A stretch of DNA of 58,783 nt from Cupriavidus sp. WGlv3 (lineage in GTDB: Bacteria; Pseudomonadota; Gammaproteobacteria; Burkholderiales; Burkholderiaceae), in contig NZ_JALHRX010000025.1 of the NCBI RefSeq assembly GCF_023952475.1, positions 1 to 58,783 of the forward strand, in the 5' to 3' direction. A program made the position numbers and the translations under genes. The first letter of the stretch is position 1. Each line of letters starts with the position of its first letter. This document shows, in pieces, positions 15,172 through 23,158 of this stretch. The notes under the pieces are model-generated. The model saw nothing but the letters and a program-made list of their open reading frames with translations. It was not told the DNA's origin and ran no database searches.

Positions 15172-15462
15172 CCCCACGGAAAGCGGCGGTCCCTGCGCTG
15201 CGACGCGCGCCGGCCAGCATCGCGGGCAGCCTTGAATCCGCCCCGCGGCGACGCCAGATCGGGTTAAAAGGTGTGAACGGCGCGGCGCCGGTGCTTTCGC
15301 CGGCGTGCCGCTGGGGCGATAATCGAGGTCTGACGGTGGCTGCGTACGGCCCGCGCGTATGGGAAGCGCCCGCATTCAGGGCGCCCAATTCCTGTGCGAA
15401 AGCGCGCCATACGCCAGATGCCTAACCGGATTGGCACCAGTCAGGTGCGCAAAGGAGAAACC

Positions 15463-15741
15463 ATGAAACCGACCGACCTCTTCAACGACCTGCAGAACAA
15501 GGTCAGCGAGGCGCTGCGCAATTCGCCGGCAAGGGACATCGAGAAAAACGTGCGCAGCATGATGACCCAGGGCTTTGCCCGGCTGGACCTGGTCACGCGC
15601 GAGGAATTCGATGTCCAGTCGCAGGTGCTGGCGCGCACCCGCGCCCGCCTGGAAGAACTGGAAAGCCGCGTGGCCGAGCTGGAGCGCCGCGCCGGCATCC
15701 CGCCCGGCGCCGGCTCGGTGGACTCGACCGGGGGCGCGTGA
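15463..15741 (+). CDS. ubiK: Ubiquinone biosynthesis accessory factor UbiK (BMFP family)
   Basis: 92 residues. An amphipathic N-terminal helix (MKPTDLFNDLQNKVSEAL) is followed by a coiled coil (EFDVQSQVLARTRARLEELESRVAELERR) as in UbiK/YqiC proteins. These trimerise and support aerobic ubiquinone synthesis, probably through UbiJ and lipids. Start ATG 15463 is preceded by AAAGGAGA; a longer frame to 15394 lacks this site. The gene is separated from yifB by a terminator and is often next to yifB in beta-proteobacteria. Confidence 0.92.
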   Translation: MKPTDLFNDLQNKVSEALRNSPARDIEKNVRSMMTQGFARLDLVTREEFDVQSQVLARTRARLEELESRVAELERRAGIPPGAGSVDSTGGA

Positions 15742-15778
15742 GCACGCCGGTTCCGCCGCCATCCCCCAGCCTGCCTGA

Positions 15779-15805
15779 AGGCCGCCAGTCCTGGCGGCCT
15801 TTTTC
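15779..15805 (+). terminator. Rho-independent terminator after ubiK
   Basis: AGGCCGCCAG, loop TC, CTGGCGGCCT, then TTTTC. It lies 38 bases beyond the ubiK stop and just before yifB. Confidence 0.9.
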
Positions 15806-15832
15806 GTTAACAGTTCCGTGCGGTTCGATGCC

Positions 15833-17374
15833 ATGAGCCTTGCCGTCCTACGCAGCCGGGCCCTGACCGGCATCGCCGCGCCGCCGGTGCGGGTCGAGAC
15901 CCACCTGGCCAACGGCCTGCCAGCCTTCACCATCGTCGGCCTGGCCGACACCGGCGTGCGCGAAAGCCGCGAGCGCGTGCGCGCCGCCATCCTCAACAGC
16001 GGCTACGAGTTTCCCAACCGCCGCATCACCGTCAACCTGGCCCCGGCCGACCTGCCCAAGGAGTCCGGCCGCTTCGACCTGGCCATCGCGCTGGGCATCC
16101 TGGCCGCCAGCGGGCAGATTCCGGCCGATGCGCTCGACGCGCATGAATTTGCCGCCGAGCTGTCGCTGTCCGGTGAACTGCATCCGGTGCGCGGCGCGCT
16201 GGCCATGGCGATGGGGCTGGCGCGCGACAATGCCGCCCGCGCCGGCGCGGGCGAGACGCCGCGCGCCTTCCTGGTCGCCGCGGGCAACGGCGCCGAAGCC
16301 GCGCTGATCGAAGACCTGGCCGTGCATGCGGCCGCCACGCTGCGCCAGGCCTGCGACCACCTCGGTCCCGTGACCGAGGCGCGGCTGCCCCGCGCCATGC
16401 CGGCCTTGCTGCCCGCCGCCGCCGAGCGCGGCCCCGACATGCGCGACGTGCGCGGCCAGGCGCAGGCGCGCCGCGCCATGGAAGTGGCCGCTGCCGGACA
16501 ACACTCGGTGCTGCTGGTGGGCCCGCCCGGCACCGGCAAGTCGATGCTGGCGCAGCGCCTGCCCGGGTTGCTGCCGCCGATGTCGCTGCAGCAGGCGCTG
16601 GAAGCCGCCGCCGTGACGAGCCTGACCCCGGGCGGCTTTCGCGCCGAGGCCTGGGGCGTGCGGCCGTGCCGCGCCCCGCACCACACCGCGTCGGGCCCGG
16701 CCATGGTCGGCGGCGGCGGCAATCCGCGCCCGGGCGAGATCTCGCTCGCGCACCACGGCGTGCTGTTCCTGGACGAGCTGCCCGAGTTCGACCGCCGCGT
16801 GCTCGAAGTCCTGCGCGAGCCGCTGGAATCGGGCCGCATCACCATCGCCCGCGCCAACGGCCACGCCGACTTCCCCGCCTGCTTCCAGTTCGTGGCGGCG
16901 ATGAACCCGTGCCCGTGCGGCTACCTCGGCCACCCCGACCGGCCGTGCCGCTGCACGCCCGACCAGGTGCGGCGCTACCAGTCGCGGATCTCCGGCCCGA
17001 TGCTCGACCGCATCGACCTGCAGGTCGAAGTGCCCGCGCAGGACCAGGGCGAAATGCTCGACGGCCCGCCCGGCGAAGCCAGCGCCGCGGTGCGCGCGCG
17101 CGTGCTGGCCGCGCGTGAACGGCAGCTGGCGCGGCAGGGCAAGCCCAACAATGAACTGGGCGGGCGCGAGATCGAGCAGCACTGCGCCATGGACCCGCAG
17201 GCGCAGGCCTTGCTGCGCGGCGCGATGACGCGGCTGGCCTGGTCGGCGCGCTCGTACTTCCGCGTGCTGAAGGTGGCGCGCACGATTGCCGACCTGGCGG
17301 GGGCCGACTTGCTGAACGCCGCGCATGTGGGCGAGGCGATCCAGTATCGGCGCGCGTTGCGGATGGCGGGCTAG
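15833..17374 (+). CDS. YifB/ComM-family Mg-chelatase-like AAA+ ATPase
   Basis: 513 residues. An N-terminal Lon-protease-like fold (TIVGLADTGVRESRERVRAAI) precedes an AAA+ domain with Walker A VGPPGTGKSML, Walker B GVLFLDELPEF, and a cysteine-rich loop (NPCPCGYLGHPDRPCRCTP). The C-terminal chelatase-like segment contains RSYFRVLKVARTIADL. The family includes ComM, a helicase that promotes branch migration in natural transformation. The ATG at 15833 is chosen over 15818 by the conserved start MSLAVLRSRALTG. It converges with zwf with 13 bases between stops. Confidence 0.93.
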   Translation: MSLAVLRSRALTGIAAPPVRVETHLANGLPAFTIVGLADTGVRESRERVRAAILNSGYEFPNRRITVNLAPADLPKESGRFDLAIALGILAASGQIPADALDAHEFAAELSLSGELHPVRGALAMAMGLARDNAARAGAGETPRAFLVAAGNGAEAALIEDLAVHAAATLRQACDHLGPVTEARLPRAMPALLPAAAERGPDMRDVRGQAQARRAMEVAAAGQHSVLLVGPPGTGKSMLAQRLPGLLPPMSLQQALEAAAVTSLTPGGFRAEAWGVRPCRAPHHTASGPAMVGGGGNPRPGEISLAHHGVLFLDELPEFDRRVLEVLREPLESGRITIARANGHADFPACFQFVAAMNPCPCGYLGHPDRPCRCTPDQVRRYQSRISGPMLDRIDLQVEVPAQDQGEMLDGPPGEASAAVRARVLAARERQLARQGKPNNELGGREIEQHCAMDPQAQALLRGAMTRLAWSARSYFRVLKVARTIADLAGADLLNAAHVGEAIQYRRALRMAG

Positions 17375-17387
17375 GGCGATCCGCGCC

Positions 17388-18875
17388 TCAGGCCTCTTCC
17401 GACCACTGCACGCCCTCGCGCGCCATGAACGCCGACGAAGCCGCCGGCCCCCAGGTGCCGGCGGTATAGGGCCGCGGGCCCTCGTCCTGCGCGCGCCATG
17501 CCTCCAGGATCGGGTCGACCCAGGTCCAGGCGGCCTGCAGTTCGTCGCGCCGCACGAACAGCGCCAGGCGGCCGCGGATGACATCGAGCAGCAGGCGCTC
17601 GTAGGCCTCGGCGCGGCGCGTGGTGAAGGCCGAGTCCAGGTTCAGCGCCAGGCTCAGCGGCTTGAGCTTCATGCCCTCGCCTGGCTGCTTCACCATCAGC
17701 GTCAGCCGCACCGATTCTTCCGGCTGCAGCCGGATCACCATGCGGTTGGGCTGCAGCGTGCTGCCCGGGTCGAAGATCGAATGCGGTACCTCGGCAAAGT
17801 GGATCACCACCTCGGTCACGCGCTCCTGCATGCGCTTGCCGGTGCGCAGGTAGAACGGCACCTGGTTCCAGCGCCAGGTGCCAAGCTCGGCCCGCATCGC
17901 GACAAAGGTCTCGGTGCGGCTGTCGGGCGGAATGCCCTCTTCCTGCAGGTAGCCGCGCACCAGCTCGCCGCCGATGGCGCCGGCGGTGTACTGGCCGCGC
18001 ACGGTGTTGCGGCGCACGTCCTCGGGCGACATCGGCCGCAGCGAGCGCAGCACCTTGAGCTTTTCATCGCGCACCGCGTCGGAGTTGAGCGATGCCGGCG
18101 GTTCCATCGCCAGGATGCTGACCAGTTGCAGCAGGTGGTTCTGCACCATGTCGCGCATGGCGCCGGCCTCGTCGTAGAAGCCGCCGCGCGTGCCCACGCC
18201 CACGGTCTCGGCCACGGTGATCTGCACGCTGCGCACGAACGGCGTGCGCCACAGCGGCTCGAAGATCGAATTGCCGAAGCGCAGCGCCATCAGGTTCTGC
18301 ACGGTCTCCTTGCCGAGGTAGTGGTCGATCCGGTAGGTGCGGTCCTCGCTGAAGTAGCGGCTGACCACCTCGCCGATGTCGATGGCCGAGGCCAGGTCCA
18401 CGCCCAGCGGTTTTTCCAGCACCAGCCGGGTATCGTCGGCAATCAGGCCATGGCCGGCGAGGTTGTCGCAGGTGGCGGCGAACAGCCCCGGCGGCATCGC
18501 CATGTAGTAGATCCGCAGCGCGTCGCTGCGCAGCTGCGCGGCCAGCGCGGGATAGTCTGCCGCCTGCGCGGCATCGAGATGGACGAAGTCCAGCCGTTGC
18601 AGGAAGTCCTGCCATTTGGCAGGTTCGATATAGCGCGCATCGACAAACGGTTGTGCGCTTTCGTCGGCAAAATTGACAAAGGCCTCGCGATCCCAGCGGT
18701 GCCGTCCCACGCCAATGATGCGGGTGCCGTCGGGCAGGTTGCCGTCGCGGTGGCACATGTAGAGCGAGGGCAGCAGCTTGCGCGCCGACAGGTCGCCGGC
18801 GCCGCCGAAGATGACGAGGTCGAGCGGCCGGGCGTCGGCAGTGCCGAAGGCGGAGACGGTGCGGGTGGTTGGCAT
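17388..18875 (-). CDS. zwf: Glucose-6-phosphate 1-dehydrogenase
   Basis: 495 residues. The Rossmann motif FGGAGDLSARKL binds NADP, and the catalytic signature RIDHYLGKE contains His185 and Lys189. It oxidises glucose-6-phosphate to 6-phosphogluconolactone, the entry to the pentose-phosphate and Entner-Doudoroff routes. No pgl or edd gene is adjacent. A GntR-family regulator is divergently placed 560 bases away and could control it, though the distance is large. Confidence 0.97.
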   Translation of the reverse strand: MPTTRTVSAFGTADARPLDLVIFGGAGDLSARKLLPSLYMCHRDGNLPDGTRIIGVGRHRWDREAFVNFADESAQPFVDARYIEPAKWQDFLQRLDFVHLDAAQAADYPALAAQLRSDALRIYYMAMPPGLFAATCDNLAGHGLIADDTRLVLEKPLGVDLASAIDIGEVVSRYFSEDRTYRIDHYLGKETVQNLMALRFGNSIFEPLWRTPFVRSVQITVAETVGVGTRGGFYDEAGAMRDMVQNHLLQLVSILAMEPPASLNSDAVRDEKLKVLRSLRPMSPEDVRRNTVRGQYTAGAIGGELVRGYLQEEGIPPDSRTETFVAMRAELGTWRWNQVPFYLRTGKRMQERVTEVVIHFAEVPHSIFDPGSTLQPNRMVIRLQPEESVRLTLMVKQPGEGMKLKPLSLALNLDSAFTTRRAEAYERLLLDVIRGRLALFVRRDELQAAWTWVDPILEAWRAQDEGPRPYTAGTWGPAASSAFMAREGVQWSEEA

Positions 18876-19435
18876 GACGGGCTCCTTGCGTGCCGATGGG
18901 CGGATGAGGTTGGCCGGGGGCGGGGCTAGCCGGCATTGTTTGCGTTGTTCGTGCAGTCTGCCGAATCAGCATGTCTCGGTCACGTTGCGCAGGTATTGCG
19001 GCTGGCCGGCCGGCACAGCGGCAAACGCCATCGGACCATCCGCATCATCCGTGCCATCGAACACGGCCGGCCCAAGCGGTCGGGGGCACGCGACTCCTGT
19101 CCGGTTCAGCGTAACGATGAACGGTTCGCGTCAACAAGGGATACCGGTACGAGCCACTTCAACAACGATGTATTGAACTGGTATTCAACGAGGACGCTAC
19201 GGCAATATCACAGCCAGGCCTGGGATGAAAGTTCGGGTCCGCACAGAGAGGTGCGCAAACCGTGGGGTCCCGTCAGCACTCGCACGGCTGCAGAGGCCGT
19301 GAGGGCACGCGCCCCTATGCAGTACCAATTGACGGATACCGTGCGCATGGCACGTGCGTCACCCTCTGCACAGGATTCCCCGCAAGGCGATTAAAAGTCC
19401 TAAAGTGGTATCACAGACATCAGGCTTTGGTACCT
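18876..19435. promoter_or_regulatory. Long divergent spacer between zwf and a GntR-family gene
   Basis: No protein gene is supported in these 560 bases. GC content drops compared with both flanks. TGGTA-type elements recur: CCGGTAC at 19144, TGGTATT at 19180, TGGTATC at 19406 and TGGTACC at 19429, the last two 23 bases apart and ending just before the regulator's start codon. HutC-type GntR proteins bind short GT/TA/AC-rich palindromes, so autoregulation is plausible, but I cannot define an operator. Confidence 0.35.
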
Positions 19436-20170
19436 ATGACGAGTCGCATGGATCAAAGGCTGCAGGCGCTGCGGCCCGACGAGGCCGACGCCACGCCGAT
19501 CTACCTGCAGGTAGCGCGCAAGCTCACCGCGGCCATCCAGGCGGGGCAATGGCGGGCGGGCGATGCGCTGCCGTCGGAACGCACGCTGGTCGATTCGCTG
19601 GGGATTTCACGGGTCACCGCGCGGCACGCGCTGCAGGTGCTGGCCGAGGAAGGCACCATCACGCGCAACCGCGGCGCGGGCACCTTTATCGCCCCGCGCG
19701 CCGAGCCCAGGCCAGCGCGGCTGGACAACTTCAGCGAGCTGGCGCGCCGGCGCGGCATGACGCCGGCGAGCGAGCTGGTGGGGTTCGAGCGCCGCCGCGC
19801 CACGGCGCAGGAAAGCGCGGAACTGGCCCTGGCCGAGGGCGACGAGATCGTCAGGCTGACGCGGCTGCGCAAGGCTGACGGACAGATCTACTGGATGGAT
19901 GTGACCACGCTGGCGCTGGCCGTGGTGCCCGACGCCAGCGCCATCGGCGAATCGCTCTACGCCTACCTGGAGCGGATCGGCAAGCCGGTGCTGCGCGTCA
20001 CCGAGACGCTGCGCGCGGTCGTCGCCACGGCAGAGCTGGCCGCGCGCCTGGGCATCGAGCCGGGCGAGCCGCTGCTGCATATCCGCCGCACCGGCTACAC
20101 CCATGGCGACAAGCCGGTCGAGCTGACCGACGCGTATTGCCTGAACGACTTCTACGAACTGAAGCAATAG
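19436..20170 (+). CDS. GntR-family regulator of the HutC/UTRA type
   Basis: 244 residues. The N-terminal winged helix-turn-helix is typical GntR (PIYLQVARKLTAAIQAGQW, PSERTLVDSLGISRVTARHAL, GTFIAP). The C-terminal half is a UTRA effector domain (VRLTRLRKADGQIYWMDVT, LLHIRRTGYTHGDKPVELTDAYC). Family members sense small metabolites such as histidine derivatives or amino sugars; the ligand here is unknown. The ATG at 19436 is preferred to an upstream start because it opens the normal N-terminus. The gene after it (minus strand) overlaps its 3' end by 19 bases. Confidence 0.9.
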   Translation: MTSRMDQRLQALRPDEADATPIYLQVARKLTAAIQAGQWRAGDALPSERTLVDSLGISRVTARHALQVLAEEGTITRNRGAGTFIAPRAEPRPARLDNFSELARRRGMTPASELVGFERRRATAQESAELALAEGDEIVRLTRLRKADGQIYWMDVTTLALAVVPDASAIGESLYAYLERIGKPVLRVTETLRAVVATAELAARLGIEPGEPLLHIRRTGYTHGDKPVELTDAYCLNDFYELKQ

Positions 20171-20340
20171 CGCCCGGCGGCGTTGGTCACCGGCGGTTCC
20201 ACCGGTGGCGGGGGCGGGTCGTCCTCGGGCGACAGCGGCAGGTCGGGCGGCACGCCCGGTGGCGCGGGCTCTTCCACCGGGGGCACGGTATGGCGCGGCT
20301 GCAGGCGCGCACCGGCGAACGGGTTCAGCGAGGCAGGCAT
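20152..20340 (-). CDS. Small proline-rich hypothetical protein
   Basis: 62 residues, MPASLNPFAGARLQPRHTV at the start, then a tract in which most residues are Pro, Glu, Asp and Val, ending ITY-free with GRYCFSS. GGAG lies seven bases before the ATG, a good ribosome site. Third codon positions are GC-rich like the surrounding genes, which supports coding. It has no membrane segment or domain that I recognise. It overlaps the 3' end of the GntR gene tail to tail. The alternative is a chance frame. Confidence 0.55.
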   Translation of the reverse strand: MPASLNPFAGARLQPRHTVPPVEEPAPPGVPPDLPLSPEDDPPPPPVEPPVTNAAGRYCFSS

Positions 20341-20417
20341 GCGGGGACTCCGTGGCGGGGTTACTCCCTCATTGAAGCAAACCCCACCCAGGCGCGCCAG
20401 TGCGGATGCCGCGCCGG

Positions 20418-21059
20418 TCAGGCGTGCTGGCGGCGCACGAAGAACAGCGCCGCGCCCACCGCCATCAGCACGCTGCCGAAAAACCGGTTCTGCCACAGCA
20501 CCGCGCGGGCATTGCGGAACAGCCCCTGCATGCGCGACGCCAGCAGCGCGTAGCCATGCATCACCACCAGGTCGACGCAGCACATGGTGGCCGCCAGGAT
20601 CGCCAGCTGCAGCGCCAGCGGCCGGTTCGGATCGATGAACTGCGGCAGCACCGCGACCATGAAGATGATGCCCTTGGGGTTGGTCACGTTGGTCAGCAGG
20701 CCGGTGGCGAAGCGCCGGCGCCGGCTCATCACGGCCACGCGCACCGGGCCGCCGTCCTGCGCCGCATCGGCTTCCACGCGCGCGCGCCATTGCTGGATGC
20801 CGAGGTAGATCAGGTACAGCGCGCCGATGGTCTTGACCACCATGAAGGCCTGCTCCGAGGCCAGCAGCAGCGCGCCCAGCCCGCCGCCGGCCACCAGCAG
20901 CACGATCACCAGCCCGGCCTGCAGGCCGAAGATGGTGGTGGTGGTCCGGCGCAGCCCGTACGACAGGCCATGGCTCATCGACAGCACCGCGCCCGATCCC
21001 GGCGACACCGCGATCACCCAGCACGCGGCGAAATAGGCCAACCAGACTTCCCAACGCAT
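20418..21059 (-). CDS. LysE/RhtB-family amino-acid exporter
   Basis: 213 residues with about six hydrophobic segments. The first is WLAYFAACWVIAVSPGSGAVL, which carries the family's conserved PGP-like turn, here SPGSGAV. TNVTNPKGIIFMVAVLPQFI is the second signature. LysE/RhtB proteins export amino acids and analogues across the inner membrane. Substrate cannot be told from sequence. It stands alone between the small proline-rich ORF and a lipoprotein gene. Confidence 0.9.
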   Translation of the reverse strand: MRWEVWLAYFAACWVIAVSPGSGAVLSMSHGLSYGLRRTTTTIFGLQAGLVIVLLVAGGGLGALLLASEQAFMVVKTIGALYLIYLGIQQWRARVEADAAQDGGPVRVAVMSRRRRFATGLLTNVTNPKGIIFMVAVLPQFIDPNRPLALQLAILAATMCCVDLVVMHGYALLASRMQGLFRNARAVLWQNRFFGSVLMAVGAALFFVRRQHA

Positions 21060-21139
21060 TTTCGACTCTCCTATGACTGCAACATGCGGGGCGGCGCATC
21101 GCCCCCCGGCATCGTGATTCGCTGCGACGCCGCGGCGCC

Positions 21140-21742
21140 TCAGAGCGGGTGGAACCCGCCCAGGAACTGCTCCACCTGCTCGGCCTGGCGCGCGTCGCGC
21201 GCGGCCTCGCCGGATTCCAGCACCACCGCCTGGAAGGCGCGCGTGCCCACCGCCACCAGCCGCGCGCTAAGCCGGCGCGGCGACTGGTCCTGCGGCGACA
21301 CGCCGCTGGCTTGCAGCTCCAGCCCGGCCAGCGGGCGGCCCGGCCGGTCCGCGCTCATGATGGTGACCGGCCGAGTGCGCGGCTCGCCCGACAGCGTGCC
21401 CAGGTTGGCCAGCAGGCCGGCCTGCATCGCCGCCAGGGCCTCGCGCCGCAGCGCTTCGTCGTCGGCGGGCAGGGTCACCACGCCCACGGCGAAGAGCGTG
21501 TCGTCGATGCGCGCGGCCTCCATCGTCATCGGCAGCTTACGCCCGGCAATGGTCACGTCGCGCGCGGCGCTGGTGGGCTTGCCGGGATAGAGCGCGGCGT
21601 AGCCACCCTCGCCGGACTGGATGGTGCGCCAGTCATAGCGCGGCGAACAGGCGCACAGGGCCAGCGCAAGCAGCGCGGCGCAGCATGTCAGGGACCAGCG
21701 GGACGCGGCAGCAGGGCTCGGCGGGGGCGGCACGGGACGCAT
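21140..21742 (-). CDS. Putative lipoprotein of unknown function
   Basis: 200 residues from the ATG at 21742. A hydrophobic stretch CCAALLALALCACS ends in a lipobox (LALC), so the mature protein should be a lipid-anchored envelope protein. The rest is a soluble domain with no motif that I recognise (YDWRTIQSGEGGYAALYPGKP near the mature start). Such YDWR..P.KP proteins are usually annotated as hypothetical transmembrane or lipoproteins in Burkholderiales. It is divergent from the thioredoxin-like gene at 21874; the 131-base spacer should contain both promoters. Confidence 0.75.
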   Translation of the reverse strand: MRPVPPPPSPAAASRWSLTCCAALLALALCACSPRYDWRTIQSGEGGYAALYPGKPTSAARDVTIAGRKLPMTMEAARIDDTLFAVGVVTLPADDEALRREALAAMQAGLLANLGTLSGEPRTRPVTIMSADRPGRPLAGLELQASGVSPQDQSPRRLSARLVAVGTRAFQAVVLESGEAARDARQAEQVEQFLGGFHPL

Positions 21743-21873
21743 GGGAAAACGGGGCGGAAGCACAGGCTCGGGACGGCGCGCGCGGGCGCGATCGCCGGCG
21801 CGCGGAAACCGGTATTATCCCGGAAGCGGCGCGCCAGTGCTTGCCGCGCCGCCTCCTCCGCCCCACATCCGCC

Positions 21874-22386
21874 ATGCCTGCCTCCCGCCTCGCCCGAGCT
21901 GCCACCTCTCGCTCCTGCCTGCACTGGCTGGCCGCGGGCGCGCTGCTGGCTGTCGTGGCCGGCGTGGCCGGCGTGTCCGCCGCCAGCCCGCCGCACCTGC
22001 CGCCGGCCACCGACCTCGCTGCCCACGGCGCCGACGCCGCGCGCCGCGGCGAGCCGCTGGTGGTGCTGGTGTCGATGCCGGGCTGCAGTTACTGCGACGC
22101 GGTGCGCCGCAACTACCTGGGCCCGCAGGCGGCCGCCGGCGAAATCGCCGTGCGCGAACTCGACATGACCGCCGACACCCCGCTGCGCGATGCCGACGGC
22201 AGCCAGACCACCGCGCGCGCCTGGGCCCGCGCGCACCAGGTCAGGGTGGCGCCCACGGTGCTGTTCCTGGACCACCAGGGCCGCGCCGCCGCCAGCCCGC
22301 TGCGCGGCATGCAGCCCGACTTCTACGGCGCCTACCTGGAACAGGCGCTGGCGCAGGCGCGCGCCGCCGTCGCCGCGCGCAAGTGA
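21874..22386 (+). CDS. Exported thioredoxin-fold protein (CxxC)
   Basis: 170 residues with an N-terminal export signal (SCLHWLAAGALLAVVAGVAGVSA). The thioredoxin-like active site is PGCSYCDAV (CSYC), and the conserved cis-proline region is VRVAPTVLFLDHQG. The cysteine pair and the SoxW/DsbD-gamma-like pattern suggest a periplasmic thiol-disulfide reductant. The ATG at 21874 is the first to give a signal peptide; a longer frame would add low-complexity sequence. A second, TlpA-type, thioredoxin protein follows 134 bases downstream. Confidence 0.85.
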   Translation: MPASRLARAATSRSCLHWLAAGALLAVVAGVAGVSAASPPHLPPATDLAAHGADAARRGEPLVVLVSMPGCSYCDAVRRNYLGPQAAAGEIAVRELDMTADTPLRDADGSQTTARAWARAHQVRVAPTVLFLDHQGRAAASPLRGMQPDFYGAYLEQALAQARAAVAARK

Positions 22387-22520
22387 CGGAAGGGTTCCAG
22401 CACATGACCGCAAGGCGGTACCGCACAGCGCGCGAACGCCAGCCGCATTAGAATGTCCCACTGCTGACCGGCCCAGCCCGGTCCTTCCAGCATTAACGAA
22501 GCGGCTCCGGCCGGATTCCC

Positions 22521-23054
22521 ATGACCACTTCCCCCGCCTCCAAGACCTCCCGCAAGCCCTGGCCCATCGTCGCCGCCGTGGTGGTGCTGGCGCTGCTGGG
22601 CTGGTTCGGCTACCGCGCGCTGTTGCCTTCAGGTACCGCGCCGGCCGCCACCTTCACGCTGCTGTCCGGCGAAAAGGTCAGCACCGCCGACCTCAAGGGC
22701 AAGGTCTACCTGGTCAACTTCTGGGCCACCAGTTGCGCCACCTGCATCAAGGAGATGCCGGACATGGTCAAGACCTACGAGCAGTTCAAGGGCAAGGGGC
22801 TGGAGTTCGTCGCGGTGGCAATGAACTACGACCCGCCCATGTACGTGATGAACTTCGCCAAGACCCGCGGGCTGCCGTTCAAGGTGGCGATGGACAGCGA
22901 CGGCAGCGCGGCCAAGGCCTTCGGCAATGTGGGCCTGACGCCGACCACCTTCGTGATCGACAAGGAAGGCCGCATCCTGAAGCGCTATGTCGGCGAGCCC
23001 GAGTGGGACGCGCTGCACAAGCTGCTCGACGGCGCCCTGGCAAAGTCAGCGTAA
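22521..23054 (+). CDS. TlpA/ResA-family thiol-disulfide oxidoreductase
   Basis: 177 residues. An N-terminal anchor (PIVAAVVVLALLGWFGYRALL) is followed by a TlpA-like thioredoxin domain with active site NFWATSCATCIKEMP (CATC) and the cis-proline GLTPTTFVIDKEGRI. It faces the periplasm and typically keeps cysteines reduced for cytochrome c or oxidase maturation; the target is not evident here. CATC is a less common dipeptide than CPxC and lacks the proline seen in thioredoxin. Confidence 0.9.
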   Translation: MTTSPASKTSRKPWPIVAAVVVLALLGWFGYRALLPSGTAPAATFTLLSGEKVSTADLKGKVYLVNFWATSCATCIKEMPDMVKTYEQFKGKGLEFVAVAMNYDPPMYVMNFAKTRGLPFKVAMDSDGSAAKAFGNVGLTPTTFVIDKEGRILKRYVGEPEWDALHKLLDGALAKSA

Positions 23055-23086
23055 CGGCGGCGCCCCGCGCTGCGATCAGACGACAA

Positions 23087-23112
23087 AAGGTGCTCATCGA
23101 GCACCTTTTTTC
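23087..23112 (+). terminator. Rho-independent terminator after the TlpA-like gene
   Basis: AAGGTGCTC, loop ATC, GAGCACCTT, then TTTTTCTTT. It lies 33 bases beyond the stop. Confidence 0.92.
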
Positions 23113-23158
23113 TTTCCTGACGCGATCCTGCGCGCGGCGGGTTGCGCCGGCGGGCTGT

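Noticed and set aside
15251..15340. NtrC binding sites upstream of the sigma-54 promoter
   Set aside because: I looked for TGCACC-N5-GGTGCA palindromes and found only weak half-sites in GC-rich sequence, not enough to report.
22190..23158. Upstream extension of the helicase frame to 22190
   Set aside because: This part overlaps the two thioredoxin-like genes in another frame and crosses the terminator at 23087; it lacks helicase homology.
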